DNA of 64,000 bases from Zhengitettix transpicula (GCA_037074705.1 CM073591.1:6750087-6814086); one strand, 5' to 3'. Shown: positions 36,996 to 48,949, numbered from the stretch's first letter. Notes: a model not told the origin generated them from the letters alone. Numbers and translations: made by a program.

Positions 36996-37280
36996 CGAGG
37001 TAAGGTGGAGAAATTAGGGTGGGAATCAGGCAACCAGACGGGAGGAAGATGGGAAAAGCTTTTAGCTCTGTTTAAATCAAACATGCCGAAAGCCATGTAC
37101 GGAGGGGGGATAAGATTGAAAACATTGGGAGAGGCTGATCATAAATTTATAATCGAAAAGGGACCACAAAAAACAACACGTAGGAAAATTTTCATTCCTG
37201 AACAGGTCGATAAGGCTGATTGGAGCAGGAGAATCTCCCAGCAACAAGCTTTGAATAATCTAAATAGATTTGTGAAGTGA
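36996..37280 (+). other. Unidentified open frame, possibly an exon or repeat fragment
   Basis: A 94-codon open frame follows a TGA at 36993 and ends at TGA 37278. Its translation (for example MYGGGIRLKTLGEADHKFII and IPEQVDKADWSRRISQQQAL) is charged and of balanced composition, unlike most neighbouring chance frames. There is no ATG near its start and I recognise no family. It may be a fragment of a mobile element or an isolated exon. Confidence 0.2.
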
Positions 37281-37483
37281 CTTAGTATTTTTACCTCATG
37301 TATACATTTTATGTCTCTCTTTTTTCCCCCTTTAGTGAAATGAAGTGTTGAAAGTGGCGGCAAATTTCTAAACCTTAATATATATTTTTTTCAAAATTAT
37401 TACTTCTTTTTTGGAAACATATTTGATTTTAAACTGGCACCAGGATCGATCCAGCATTATAGGTGCCAACAAATACAAACTTT

Positions 37484-37850
37484 ATTAATTTGGGGGTGGG
37501 GGGGGGGGGAACTCGAAATAGAGCCCTAACGCCATCAAGGTGCCACTACCAGAACTATCCTAGAGCATTACATTTTACTAGTAATGCGGTATGGGAAAAA
37601 TATCCATTAAAATTGTGGTAAATAACCAGAAGAGGGGGCGGGTTGACGTCATCAGGGGGAGGTGTGTGTGTGTGTGGGGGGGAGGAACGACCCCGTCCGT
37701 GAAGTGCTGCGCTCAAGCGGGCAACTAGGAACTGCTGGGGATCAGGACCGCGCCTCTTCTGAAGAAGTTAACACGAGACGGGGGGGGGGGGGGGCTCAGT
37801 AGTTCGCCAAGGCGATAACAGAGGGCGCGCGCGCTGCTTCAAAGGGAACA
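37484..37850. repeat. G-rich low-complexity tracts
   Basis: Poly-G runs at 37493-37510 and 37779-37792, a GT/G tract near 37661-37683 and TGACGTCA at 37644. This marks the change from the AT-rich gene zone to the CpG-richer repeat zone. Confidence 0.7.
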
Positions 37851-38399
37851 AATCGACCCGCGCGCTACTTCAAATTTATTAGAACATAATTTGTGAAAAT
37901 CAATATTAAATATACGTGTTAATGCAATGTTTAATTAATGAAAATTAATTTTCTTCCAGTGGTGCCACGGCGCAGAGGCTCCACCAGCAAGAGCCGCCCC
38001 CCTGTACACGGTAATTTTTTTCTTTTTTCGCTAAATAAAAATTATTTAATAGGTTAACAAGATAACTGCAGTGTCGCTGCGACATAACCTAACTTCTTGT
38101 CCCGTCGCCGCGTTACGAGACGCCCGTGACCTTGCGCTTGAAGGTCACGTGCTTGCGGAAGCCGTCCCCGCGTCTACGGCTTCTTCGTGTTACACGCCTC
38201 GGCTTCCCGTCAGCGGAATCAGAGGAGAGTTGCGCAACAACAACACAATAAAGGGGTGGCCACTTCATTCATGTTATATAAAATGAAAAATTAAATAACA
38301 AGATTAATGTAGCGCGATAGTTTTATTGTTGATATATATATATATGTTTCATTTTAATATAATTAGATATTAGCAAGGGTTGAGAGCTTGGCAAGTTGT

Positions 38400-38760
38400 A
38401 ATTTGAGCAGGCGCCGCCGAGGCGGGGAGATAATCCCTGCAGTCTGGAATTGGACACGTATGATGTGGACCCTGGGAAGTTACCTGGACTGTCGCACCAC
38501 CGTGGGAAACGTCTTTCTGAAAATCCCAGAAATTTGAGTTAACACGTGACTGCCTGAACCAATGACATTTCTTGGTTCAGGAAAGATCGATCGAAAATTG
38601 GTCGACAACATCGATTTTTGACATCCAGCGAGGGGCCTGAAAAAGAAAAGTAGAGACACAGAGAGAGGGACGTGCAGCCCCCAACTTGCAGTTTCCAGAG
38701 GACCCGGAGAGATCGAGGGTGCCACACGACATCAACGAAGGTAACTGCCAAGTGTCTCAA
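38400..38760 (-). repeat. Dispersed repeat family C, copy 1
   Basis: Minus-strand homologue of 40725-41000. It shares TTCCTGAACCAAG, GTCACGTGTTAA-type sequence and a TCCAGGTAACTTCC segment. The class is unknown. Confidence 0.7.
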
Positions 38761-38924
38761 TCCTTGACGCGCCTGGGGGGGAATTACCGTAGACCATGTT
38801 TAAGGGATCAGACTGTTTTGTCAGGCTAACTGAACACTGTATTTTTTGTCCATGTTCAGATAATTAATTAATAAAATCTGTAAAATATCCTTTCCTTCAT
38901 CATTAAAAAAATCAGACAAAATAC

Positions 38925-39025
38925 AAATACCACACAAACGTTTGAGGGAACCTTGTTCCCTTTCCTTCAGGTGCTGAGAAAAGTATAAAAAAAATCAACA
39001 ACACAAGACCCTAGAGTGACACAAC
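38925..39025 (-). repeat. Penelope-type 3' hairpin repeat
   Basis: The minus strand reads CTGAAGGAAAGGGAACAAGG then TTCCCTCAAACG, with a perfect stem GGGAAC/GTTCCC. It is homologous to the 3' region of the fragment at 17990-18440. Confidence 0.6.
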
Positions 39026-40324
39026 TGCACGAAACACTCAAAAAAAACCCGTAGAAAGATCAGGCGTTTTATTTGGATTCAGTTTTGCGGCCAGAGATGT
39101 TTCTCAGGCAGACTCGACGGCTGGTGACAAGGATTAAAGTTAACTAGTCGTTCGGGCGGCGACGTTGACTGAGGGTGTCGTTTACGTAAATATATACGCA
39201 CACTCTTCCCTCTACTGTGTATTACTACTTGTCGGACGGAGAGCAACGAAGACGCGTGAACCGACTGACGGGAGTCGCAATTGTAATTCCAGGAATGTTC
39301 AGACATGAATCGCGCGACACGTTTTGTTTTTATCAATATGTAGATGAGGTTTTGTTATGAGGAGTCGCAGAATGTTATAAATAGCTATATATACGGTTTT
39401 TTTTCCCTTCGTGGTGAGGGCAGCTGAGGTCAAGAATCGAATCAGTTGTCGTTTTGGATGGAGGGCAGTAGGTTTTTGACTGAGGGAGTCGCTTATACGC
39501 TTAGAAGGATTATTCCCCGTTGACGAGTTTGACTGAGGGAACCGTATATGAACGTGTTGGGGACTTCCCGAGGGATAAGAGATCGGCTGAGACATTCATT
39601 GGAGGTTGGAATTGAAGATGGCCTAAGGCTCGTGGCACATTTACCCGACAGTTGGCTAAACGACATCACATTGACTGCAGAAAGGTTTACAAACTTCTGA
39701 GACGCTTCACACTGGGTGTCGTCGTCGTCGTCGACCCCACTCCACGTTCGTCCTGGTTCGTCACACGCGTTCTTTAAGTAAAATATTATTGTACCTAAAT
39801 TTTTTCCTATTACGACCACGGAGGATGAGCAACTACTTGCAAATTTAATTCATGATCGAGTCGTTTTGGTGGGGAGAAAAGGTAGAGAAATACAGATTAC
39901 AGGACAGAAATTCTTGTGAAGAGTTAAGAAATGGATGATAAAGAATACGGAGAGTGCAACACAACACCTACACTGATGCTGTTAAAACTAATTTTAATGT
40001 TGAATGTAAGACGAAGGCCACTTTACTGTGCCGCGTCCGTGTGAGTTAAAAAAGTAGTCATCGTGGTCCACTTTGCTCCTGAACCCAGTTACAGACACAA
40101 GGATCCGGCCCTTTAATTATGTAAAACTTTACAGTGTCAGTTAAGGGTGTAAAATCCTCCATATGTTACACATTCTACCACCGTTAGAGCTGTCGGGAGA
40201 CTCTGCTTGGTGGTCGACGTCGAAATACTAAAATATGAACTTTAATTATCTATTGGCAATTACTAAACACTCATTGATCAGATTACACACATATACACTG
40301 CATAATGTATGCGGTGCCATAACC
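39026..40324. other. Intergenic sequence, nothing recognised
   Basis: Moderate GC. Several short open frames on the minus strand have no recognisable similarity. No named repeat was identified. Confidence 0.4.
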
Positions 40325-40515
40325 CACGGCGCGACGGGTCCAGGTAACTTCCGAGGGTCAACAGCCTACGTGCCTACGTCCAGACCGAACGGATTATCAT
40401 CTATACGCCACGGCGGCGCCTGGGCAAATTCCAACTGGACAGTGCAGTTGTGTCTCTCTAGGCTCTTCTCAGCACCTGATGAAAGGAACAAGGAACTCAC
40501 AAACGTTGTGTGGTT
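40325..40515 (+). repeat. Family C fragment joined to a Penelope-type hairpin repeat
   Basis: 40325-40437 is almost identical to 40889-41000 (GGCGCGACGGGTCCAGGTAA and CAGACCGAACGGATTATCAT). It is followed at 40442-40515 by GCAGTTGTGTCTCTCTAGGC and CACCTGATGAAAGGAACAAG, the dispersed 3' hairpin family. Confidence 0.75.
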
Positions 40516-40724
40516 TTTTTTTCTACCCTTGTAGTCTGAATTGGCTGTCGTTATTATTCAAAAGGTATGATACATAATAATATCTTATTTGACACAATAA
40601 ATATTCAATTTCTCATTGAACATGAAAAAAAAACATACAAATTATAAGTGATGAGTTCGCCGAGCAAAACAATCGGATCCCTTAATCCCAAGTTAAACCC
40701 CCAGGCGCATCAGGGATTCCGACA

Positions 40725-41000
40725 CCTTGCGTGCATCTCATGCGGCACCCTCGTCCTCTGGGGCTGAACGTCCGTCCCTGGCGACGGTTCCTTCACAGCC
40801 CCTTTCCTGAACCAAGCAATGTGATTGGTCCAGCCAGTCACGTGTTAATTCAATTTCTGGGGGGGGGGGGGTTTGGAGAGACGTTTCCCACGGCGCGACG
40901 GGTCCAGGTAACTTCCGAGGGTCAACAGCCTACGTGCCTACGTCCAGACCGAACGGATTATCATCTACACGCCACGGCGGCGCCTGGGCAAATTCCAACT
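40725..41000 (+). repeat. Dispersed repeat family C, copy 2
   Basis: Plus-strand copy of the element at 38400-38760, including a G12 run at 40860 and CACGTG at 40839. It ends immediately before the Helitron. Confidence 0.75.
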
Positions 41001-41019
41001 TGTCATATATATTTTATTA

Positions 41020-41744
41020 TCTATATAATAAAATAGCGTGTATATTTGTATGTATGTATGTTTGTATTTACGTTGTTCTTTATACAAATTTTATCACGTG
41101 GACAGAATGCAACAAAAATTGGTATACGTATTCTGCCAAAATCGAGAACCGTTACTGTGGGGGGTGAGAAACCCCTAGAATAAACGTGGAAATAATTATA
41201 ATTGAAATAAGTTACGAATTAGTGTTAAATTACTGCGCGAGACGGTGACGTCATAAGTTTTCAAGACATTGACGCATCCTAAATATAGTTCCTGTATTTC
41301 GTAATGAAATAAAACAGAAATATTTTTATTTAATATAAAGCATACATGTGGTAAGAATTATAATTGAAAACCGTGATCATTAAATGTTAAATTACTGCGC
41401 GCCAAGAGACAATGACGTCACGCGAGAGAAAGACGTTACTACGCAACGAACAAAGGAAATATCTCCTTTATTAGGAATTAAACAAAGCAGAAATATTTTC
41501 TTTAAATAAAAAGTATAATTTTATACAGCAATACTCCATCGAATGGTAATAAAGAAGAATACGAACTACTTTACCATCCTTGCGCTGTATTAGTTGTGAG
41601 TCTAGCTAACAAGTTCCATCAATGTAATATTTCGTAATGTATGAAGACTGAAATACTCAAGGAATATATTTAAGTAATCAATTAAATACTTTTTCGAGTT
41701 TATATAAATAAGTACACGAGCAACGCCGGGCACCCCCCGGCTAG
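41020..41744 (+). mobile_element. Non-autonomous Helitron
   Basis: Begins TCTATATAATAAAATAGCGT, ends CCGGCTAG, and is flanked by A on the left and T on the right. These are the hallmarks of Helitrons: 5' TC, 3' CTRR, insertion between A and T, no target duplication. A GCCGG/CCGGC hairpin at 41725-41741 lies at the 3' end, where the rolling-circle terminator hairpin is expected. A GTATGTATGTATG stretch near the 5' end is also typical. At 725 bp it has no Rep/helicase ORF and must be mobilised in trans. It contains two TGACGTCA sites. Confidence 0.82.
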
Positions 41745-42349
41745 TAATAAATACATGTCAGATAAATATAACTTAGGTTTTTATTTGTTGCGGTTGTGCT
41801 TTGCGGCAGAGTTGTGTAGGTGTCGCGTGTGTCACACACATGTGTCGTCACGTGATTGTGGCCGTGTACGAAGATCGTCGAAATTTTCAATACCCATACG
41901 AAAATAATTTTAAAGAGAACTTGTGTTCAAATTTCCTCACATCGTCAAAGTGACCACAGAATGCCCCCGACATGTCTCTCTTTTCTCATAATCACTGGAC
42001 AAACACATTGCGTCATCAATTATTTTCGCTTTTTTTTTAAAACATGTACAGGAGACTGTGGAAGGGAACAACTCATCACGCTCCATAGTCGTAGAACGAC
42101 TGAAGACAACCGGCTGCATGTGGAGAGAGAGAGAGAGACAGCAAGGAGCAGAGGCCCGCTACAATCTACTTTAAACAGTTGTGAAACTAGCCTAAGCAGG
42201 CTGCTGGAGTTGACGCGCGCCACCGGGGACGGGAGACCCGCACAGTCACCTGCCTGCCTGCCTGGACCGTGGCCGCTTCTACCTGCTCACTAAAAATCCT
42301 ATTATGTACGACGTCTTCAAGCTTGCCACACGCGCGCTGCTGTCACTGT
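41745..42349. other. Intergenic sequence, no gene
   Basis: A plus-strand open frame (41856-42293, 145 codons) has no recognisable domain and unremarkable composition. No named repeat. Confidence 0.35.
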
Positions 42350-43008
42350 CACGTGGCGGCCATATCGTTGAAGCGCGTGACTAGGGGACCCTGTCACGTC
42401 ACGTGACAGTGAACAGTCTGTGCAGCCATCATGCGGACTTCACGCCTCTAGTCTAATACCGCTACGGAAATACCCAGACACACTCTTCTATCACGTCACG
42501 TCACGTCACTGCGATGTCACGGGCTGTCACGTATCTCACTCTTGTGTTCTTGTTGTCGACGTCACTACAGGCGCCTCAGGATCCCTGGTCACCGTAGAGC
42601 AGAGGATTATGTCGCTTAATCACCCTCAAGTGTTATTATTTACTGTTGAAACCTCAGCATTATGAAGGCGTGACTCCTGATGGCTCCACAATGGCCGCTG
42701 CTGCAGTAATTTCTCATAGGAGGAAAGCTGTGGAGGATTTAATCCTCTTCCTCAGGGGTTCCAAAAAGTCACCTACAATTCACGAGTCATCGTCACGTGG
42801 CTGAATCTCAGCCCTACTCAGTCACGTGCCTTACTCTCGCAGGCAGGGCCTGTCACTGTTATTTAACAACGCCACACGAGCCTCGAGTGTGATATTTAGA
42901 ATCCCCCACACACGTGACAGCAGCATCTCTGGAACATTCCACGTCACTGTCTCTGGTGTACCTGGAGGCGTGATGTCCGACCGTGACGTGACAGGCCGCA
43001 GTCACGTG
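42350..43008. promoter_or_regulatory. Dense CACGTG (E-box) cluster
   Basis: Six CACGTG hexamers occur at 42350, 42400, 42794, 42823, 42911 and 43003. The last lies in the perfect palindrome GTCACGTGAC. Extra GTCACGTCACG stretches lie around 42390 and 42495. CACGTG is bound by Myc/Max, USF and MITF/TFE-type factors (known). No gene is recognised nearby, so a regulatory role is only a possibility. Confidence 0.4.
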
Positions 43009-43645
43009 ACAGCAGCAGCCGCAGCGCTTGCTTGACCTCGCCAGCGCGGGCTCTTCACGAGAGATCGATATCTCGAAGAATGCGCCGTCAAGGTCCTCCT
43101 CCCCCCCCCCTTCGCGACCGCCACGACGACTTTTGAGGTTCCCTGCACGACCCAGACCCGGACCCGGACCCGACCCCTTGCTGAGACCCGCGCGGCCTCC
43201 GTAAACCCTCGGCACCGACGGTCACTAAACTCTTTTTCCATTATTCAAAGCGATAACTCGCCTGGCATCGACGTTTTCCCGAGTGACGTCATCATTTGTT
43301 CCTGAAACGCGCAACGGTTAATAATCTGGGTTGGTAAAGTAATTCGTTTTCTTAGACCACAATGGCCGCCGCAATGTAGTTTTGTAATGCTGAAGTCTTC
43401 TCTTTTCAGTGGTTTAATGTCAACAACTGTATCAACTACAGTGTTTATGACTTGCCTACAACAACAACTTTAAAAGGTGTTTTCCATTCAAAGAGCACAC
43501 AATTTAAACTCGAATCGTATTTATAATACACTTTATGACCAGAGTTTAATTAATTAACAACCTGCCTTCTTCAATTATTAAAATGGTGACTTAATAAATC
43601 AATTACTGACCTTCATACAGACACTTTATTTTTTTTATTTACAGC

Positions 43646-43700
43646 GTAACGACGTTTCGATACAAGGTTTCGTATCTTCTTCAGGTATTTTTCCAAATTA
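43646..43700 (-). repeat. Hairpin repeat with CTGAAGA..GAAACGTCG core
   Basis: The minus strand reads CTGAAGAAGATACGAAACCT then TGTATCGAAACGTCG, with stem GATAC/GTATC. It is one of a group including 52003-52060 and 60335-60550. Confidence 0.55.
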
Positions 43701-43739
43701 AATAAACTAGCACTAGATATAAATTAAAATGTTAACCGA

Positions 43740-44565
43740 GGGGGGATTGTAGACAGTCAGTGGGCCTTGAGAGCTTGATCTGACATTATGGCGTTAAGTT
43801 TGAGAGGAATCACGTGCCACAAGGTCAGATTTTCGTGGGGGGGGGCAAGCAGGTTACTAAACATGATGAGTAGTAATAATAATATAGTAAATACAGTCTC
43901 CGTCCTTTTAAGAAGGGCGAGTATTCCAACCACTGCGCTGAAAAGCGTGGTCTTGCTTCCTGAGCCATCGACGGTGCTCGCCCCTAGAGCGACGGATCCA
44001 TCAGCGCTGACGTCATCCGGCAGTTGCGTCGCCATGGACATTACTCAGGCCTTTCGTGAATGCTGCGAATTTTAAGAATTCAATCGCGGAGACAGACAGA
44101 GCGAGAGAGAGAGTACGCTGTCTAATACGTACGTCCATGTCAAGCCATCATTTGGCTGCAGTGCTGCCAACCTGATGACTTATGGAAGTTGTTACTGCAG
44201 TGGGTTGGAGCAAGAATGTTTGAGGAGTCGCGGCCAAGTTGAAGATTACTTATTTGAGGCCCGCCCCCACCGATGGTGTCGCTGCTGCCTTATCGTGGTG
44301 GCGGTGGGGTTTGTGTGTTCTGATGACCTCAAGAGCTGTGCCGGCGGTAGTGTAACTACTGGCCAGGTCTTTGAGGGAAGAACCTGACTGGTCCTCCAGG
44401 TTGGGGCTAACAACCCTAACAAACAATCATTACGAAGTCTACAGCAGGAATGGCCGGACGGATGGCAAACGTTTTAAGGGACTTGAGACTTGGATCATGG
44501 AATGTACTGTCCATCTATAGACCGGGGACTCTAAAAATACTATTGGAAGGTGGAGCTTTTTGGAG
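43740..44565 (+). mobile_element. Internally deleted RTE-type retrotransposon, family F
   Basis: Contains the family F leader (TGCTGCCAACCTGATGAC, CTAATACGTACGTCCATGTC). It then has a plus-strand frame with RDLRLGSWNVLSIYRPGTLK, the start of an apurinic-type endonuclease as in RTE elements. It breaks off at GGAAGGTGGAG (44545-44555), where a family A copy begins. Confidence 0.7.
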
Positions 44566-45050
44566 TAACAGGAGGCTACATGAGGATAATACACAAGGTA
44601 GCAACTCCCCTTGAATACCATAGGAAGGGATTTGAAAGGGGGGATGCGGAAAGGTAGAGGAAGGTAGTCAAGGGTTAACTAAGGCCCCCTCGGGATATGG
44701 TTTAAGGATCCTACCCGGCGATTCACCTTGAAAGTGATACACCTAGAAAAACCTGCATCAGGTAGGTCGGGCATCGCCCTTCCCTGGATGGGGTTTTTCT
44801 GTGTAGACGAAGAATTCCCTTCTCCGTCCCTTGACGGCATCTGGCCAACTGTTGCAATGGGAAAAGCCAACAACTCTTACCATATGCCCAAGGTCGGCGA
44901 CCCCGGAACATTCACCTCTCAAAACAGGCCTCGGATTGTGGGAACTTAAGTTCAAAAAAACAAGAGAGTGAAGGCATCCCCAACGTAGCCTCCTCCAAAG
45001 CTCTCTGAGAAGGTTCACCTGCGAGAGAATTCTCTCACAGGCTTTCTTGA
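44566..45050 (+). repeat. Family A dispersed repeat
   Basis: Plus-strand copy starting AGGAGGCTACATGAGG and carrying the usual landmarks. It appears inserted into the family F element that ends at 44555. Confidence 0.82.
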
Positions 45051-45079
45051 TTTACGAGGCAGAAAAGAAGAAGGTGTAG

Positions 45080-45590
45080 ACAGGCTACATGAGGATAATC
45101 CACATACTGATAACAGCCCTCTTATAGCAAAGGAAAGCGAGTGGAACGGGGGATGCGGAAAGGTAGCCAAGGATTAACTGGGGCCCCGGGCTATGGTTTA
45201 AGGATCCTACCTGGCAATTCACCTAAAAGTAATGCAGGGAAAACCCTAGAATACCTGCATCAGGTAGGTAAGGCATTGGGGTACTTGTCCCACTTCCTTC
45301 CCTGGATGGCGGGAGAGGAGTTTTCTGTGTGGGGACGCAGCGTTCTCTTCTCCGTGCCTCGACCAGTTTAGGAGGCAGCTGGCCGACTGTTCCAATGGGA
45401 ACAGCGAACAACTCTTACCGTATGCCCCAAGGTCTGCGACCCCCCGGAACATCCACCTCTCAGAACAGGCCTCGGCTTGTGGGAACATTAGTTAAAAAAC
45501 GGAGTGAGGAGAAGGCATCCCCAAAGGTAGCCCCTTCGTGTCTCTCCTACAAGGTTCTGCCTGCGAGAGAACAGCCCTCCAAGGTTCCCC
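45080..45590 (+). repeat. Family A dispersed repeat
   Basis: Nearly full-length plus-strand copy from CAGGCTACATGAGG to CCTGCGAGAGAACAGCCCTC, in tandem with the preceding copy. Confidence 0.85.
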
Positions 45591-45749
45591 CCCCCCTGCT
45601 GCATGTTTTATATTATCTGTGACGTAAAACAACTGCCGTAATATCTTTATTCGTCTTGTTCGATGTGGATAACCTTTTTTTTTTGTTCTATCCGAAAGAA
45701 GGTCCACGATCAAACCTTGAGGTTTACTGTTACAGCCTCTCACCTAGTG

Positions 45750-45750
45750 T

Positions 45751-45782
<32 letters not shown>
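45750..45782. repeat. (AT)n microsatellite
   Basis: Uninterrupted TA repeat. Similar tracts occur at 12767-12787, 16156-16185, 17648-17679 and 50704-50741, several at borders of mobile elements. Confidence 0.9.
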
Positions 45783-45785
<3 letters not shown>

Positions 45786-46249
45786 CCCCCCCCCACCTGC
45801 ACCCCACAAAAGCGACGAGGTGTCTTTGTAGGTCACTCGCAGCTGTAAACAGAGGCGTCGAGACGCCAGCAGGCAGCGTAGTACGCGGCGGATCGATAGG
45901 TCAGGATTGTGCGTCGCGACGCCTGCGCGCATGCGCGGGGCTGATCAATGGAGGCGCGCGTACTACGGACTTACTAAAGCGTCAATGAATCTCGGTCACG
46001 ACGAACAACAACAACAACACCACTGACCGACCCACCCTACCCAAAACAACGCGCAGCCATCTTGGACAATTCAGAGACGGGACCTTCCCAGGACGACCTG
46101 CGGGACGTAATCATCGCCCTCGGTCAAATAAACTCAAGTGTATTTTCAACCGTGCCATTTTTTTTATTGAAACTACAATCAAATCTAATGAGAACAATTT
46201 AATTCATGACAGTTTACGTTGTGACGTCATTACGAGTGTGGCTCAATAT

Positions 46250-46335
46250 CATCATTGACGGTGCGAGCCTTGGCCTTCTATTCCTTCCTATTCTTTACTT
46301 TCAACATCCTGATATTCTGGATCACTCCACCTTCC
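46250..46335 (-). repeat. Family F fragment
   Basis: Minus-strand GGAAGGTGGAGTGATCCAG followed by ATGTTGAAAGTAAAGAATAG matches the 3' coding end of family F. A family A copy begins about 10 bp away. Confidence 0.65.
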
Positions 46336-46342
46336 ACAAAAC

Positions 46343-46868
46343 CACTGCGAGGGCTGTTCTCTCGCAGGCAGAACCTTGTAGGAGAGACACGAAGGGGCTA
46401 CCTTTGGGGATGCCTCCTCCTCTCTCCGTTTTTGAACTAAGGTTCTCACGAGCCAAGGCCTGTTTTGAGAGGTGAATGTTCCTGGGGGGTCACAGACCTT
46501 GGGGCATACGGTAAGAGTTGTTCGCTATTCCCATTGGAATAGTCGGTAAGCTGCCTCCTAAACTTGTCGAGGCACGGACAAGGGAATTCTGCGTCCCCAC
46601 AGCAAACTCTCCTCTCCCGCCATCCAGGGAAGGAAGTGGGACAAGTACCCAATGTCCAACCTGCCTGAGGCAGGATTTTCTAGGGGTTTCCCTGCCTCAC
46701 TTTTAGGCGAATTGCTGGGTAGGATCCTTAAACCATAGCCCGGGGGCCCCTAGTTATCCCTTGGCTACCTTCCTCTACCCTTCCGCATCCCCCCTTTCCA
46801 ATCCCTTCCTATGCTATTAAAGGGGAGTTGCCACCATGTGGATTAGCCTCATGTAGCCTGTTGCCCTA
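46343..46868 (-). repeat. Family A dispersed repeat
   Basis: Full-length minus-strand copy ending at CATGTAGCCTGTTGCCCTAA on the plus strand. Confidence 0.85.
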
Positions 46869-47439
46869 AAAACAAAACTGTTCTTTGTGATGATGCAGAA
46901 GAGGAGCGACCAACACAGACACAAAGGTGAGGCACTAGAAGGGAAGTATGTTGTTGTGGTTCTCTCGTCGTCATCACCACAAGCAGGTGGGTAATATGTA
47001 CAAATTTTGCCTTCCACTATTCTTTTTCTTATTGAGTTCATTCTCATAATCTTCTGTGTTTTAATTAATCACTTTATTTTTTAGTTATTCACGCTTTTAA
47101 TCTTCACTATTAAAACATCTATTACACATTTTTATTTAAAATCGGTTATTCTTTTAATTAATTTGATCATTTTCCAGTATTTCACACCTTATTCCATGTT
47201 ATTGAATTCATTTGTTTATTGTCTCTTTTATTTTTGTTAAATCCTACAAGTTTACTGTATTTTTTCTTATTTTCCCTGTATAATTTATTTACATTTTGTT
47301 CAAATTTCTCAAAGTTTTTTGGTACACAATTATTAATGATGACTCTCATGAAATTATTGAAGTAATTTATAATAAAAGAATAAATGAGTATGAAAAAAAT
47401 TAATTACTGTATTTAAATGAGTCACAGTTCACTTACTTT
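46869..47439. other. AT-rich intergenic sequence
   Basis: No gene or repeat recognised. Confidence 0.4.
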
Positions 47440-48850
47440 AGTCCTTAGTTTAATGATAATCTTGTTCTGTATTTCAATTTGTTTAATTTCTATCTTTCCA
47501 AAAAATTTTATTGTCTATTACAGTATATATTTTTGTATTTAAATTACTTTATCCTTTAAAGTTTAATTATAATTTATGATCCTTTATTTTCTTTTATCAA
47601 ATTCTTTGTCCCAATTGCTTTGGATTATTTCCTTTTATTCTGTTTTAAGATTTCATCAATCCATTACTTTTTCCCCCTTTTTTTATTTATTTACACATCT
47701 TAACCTCTTTCAGTTTTTATATATGTAGTCATCCGTCCTATTAAAATGTCTTTCTTTAATTATTTACATTGTTATATTAGAATTACTGCCATATATTTTG
47801 TATTAACCTTCACTTCACGTTCTTCCCACTAACTGTCTGGCAGTGATGCTTGTGTTTGCTATCAAAATAAATGTTCTGCTTGGTTCATCCTTATTTTATG
47901 CAACTATTACTCATCTTTCTTTTTTTGGGGGTGGGTTTGTCAACTGTAATGCTGCAGTTGTGTCGCTCTAGGCTCTTGTTCTTTTTTGTCTTCTTAGCAC
48001 CTTGAAGAAAGGAACAAGGCTTGTGGTCATCTCTACTCCCAACCCACTGCAGTAACAACTCCCATAAGTCATCAGGTTGGCAGCACTGCAGCCCTCTTGC
48101 AGTTAAATGGCCGACATTGACGTACGTATTAGACAGCGTTCTTCTGTGCTTGAATTCTTAAAAATTCGCATTCATGAAAGGCCTGAGTAATGCCCATGGT
48201 GGCGCAACAGCGGATGTTGTCAGCGCAGACCGTCGATGGCTCAGGGCGCAAGACCACGCTTTTAATTTCTGCCATTGGCTATTTTAGTCCTGTTTTATCT
48301 ATTTTTGGGTGGGTTTGTTAACTGTAATGATGCAGTTGTGTCGCTCTAGGCTCTTGTTTTTGTTTTGTTTTCTTAGCACCTTGAAGAAAGGAACAAGGCT
48401 TGTGACCATCACTACTCCTGGTTTGCATTTGGCTATTTTAGTCTTGTTTTTTTTCCCACCCGGCCAAAACCTGCCCTTGTGGCAAGTGGTTTCTCTCAAG
48501 TGCATTGTAATACACTGGGTTGATGTGGCACGTAGCTCCACTGGTTGAGGCAGTCTTCTGGGAGGTTGCTTGGTCCGCATCAGCATGTGTTGACTTGGCT
48601 GCGGTGTCTGTTGTTCCATCATGGTGGACATTGAGGAAGCGGCCCAACAACAACTGTTCCCTGAGGAATGCCGGAGTTGATCCGGCCACGCCTCGTCGAA
48701 GGCCTGTTGAATCTCTAGGCGGATTCCCGCACACGGTTACAGTTTCACTTCAAGTCAGCGTCCCCTCGTGAGTGTCTGTTTCCAAAGGTATATAAATAGA
48801 GGGACTAACGTGTGACTGACGTAACCCTGTGTGTGTATTATAACATTTAA
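47440..48850. repeat. Segmental duplication, copy 1
   Basis: Matches 54975-56225 throughout, starting TTTAATGATAATCTTGTTCT. In order it contains an AT-rich block, a Penelope-type hairpin repeat (CTTGAAGAAAGGAACAAGGC, 47952-48035), a family F leader on the minus strand (48035-48280) and a block from CTTGTGGCAAGTGG to TATATAAATAGAGGGAC. Copy 1 has an extra stretch at 48297-48475 that includes a second hairpin repeat. Confidence 0.88.
48660..48735 (-). repeat. Possible tRNA-derived promoter inside the duplication
   Basis: The minus strand has CCGCCTAGAGATTCAACAGG followed about 30 bp later by GGATCAACTCC, resembling degenerate A and B boxes of a tRNA-derived SINE. The same sequence is at about 56050-56125. 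Weak evidence. Confidence 0.3.
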
Positions 48851-48949
48851 GTGTAGGTGTAAGTGTAGGTGAGGGCTGAGAACCAGGTACCTGTAAACCT
48901 TGTCTTCTAATAAATACAACAGAGTGAGTGTTGGCATGTCCCTTACAGA

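Noticed and set aside
41856..42293. 145-codon plus-strand ORF
   Set aside because: No domain, no splice or promoter context, and a GAGAGA run inside; within chance expectation for a GC-richer stretch.
48438..48734. 98-codon minus ORF resembling RDPAGLRRAVAGSTPA-type predicted proteins
   Set aside because: Such translations arise from repeated tRNA-like promoter sequence; the second copy at 55851-56126 has a different deletion. Treated as repeat.
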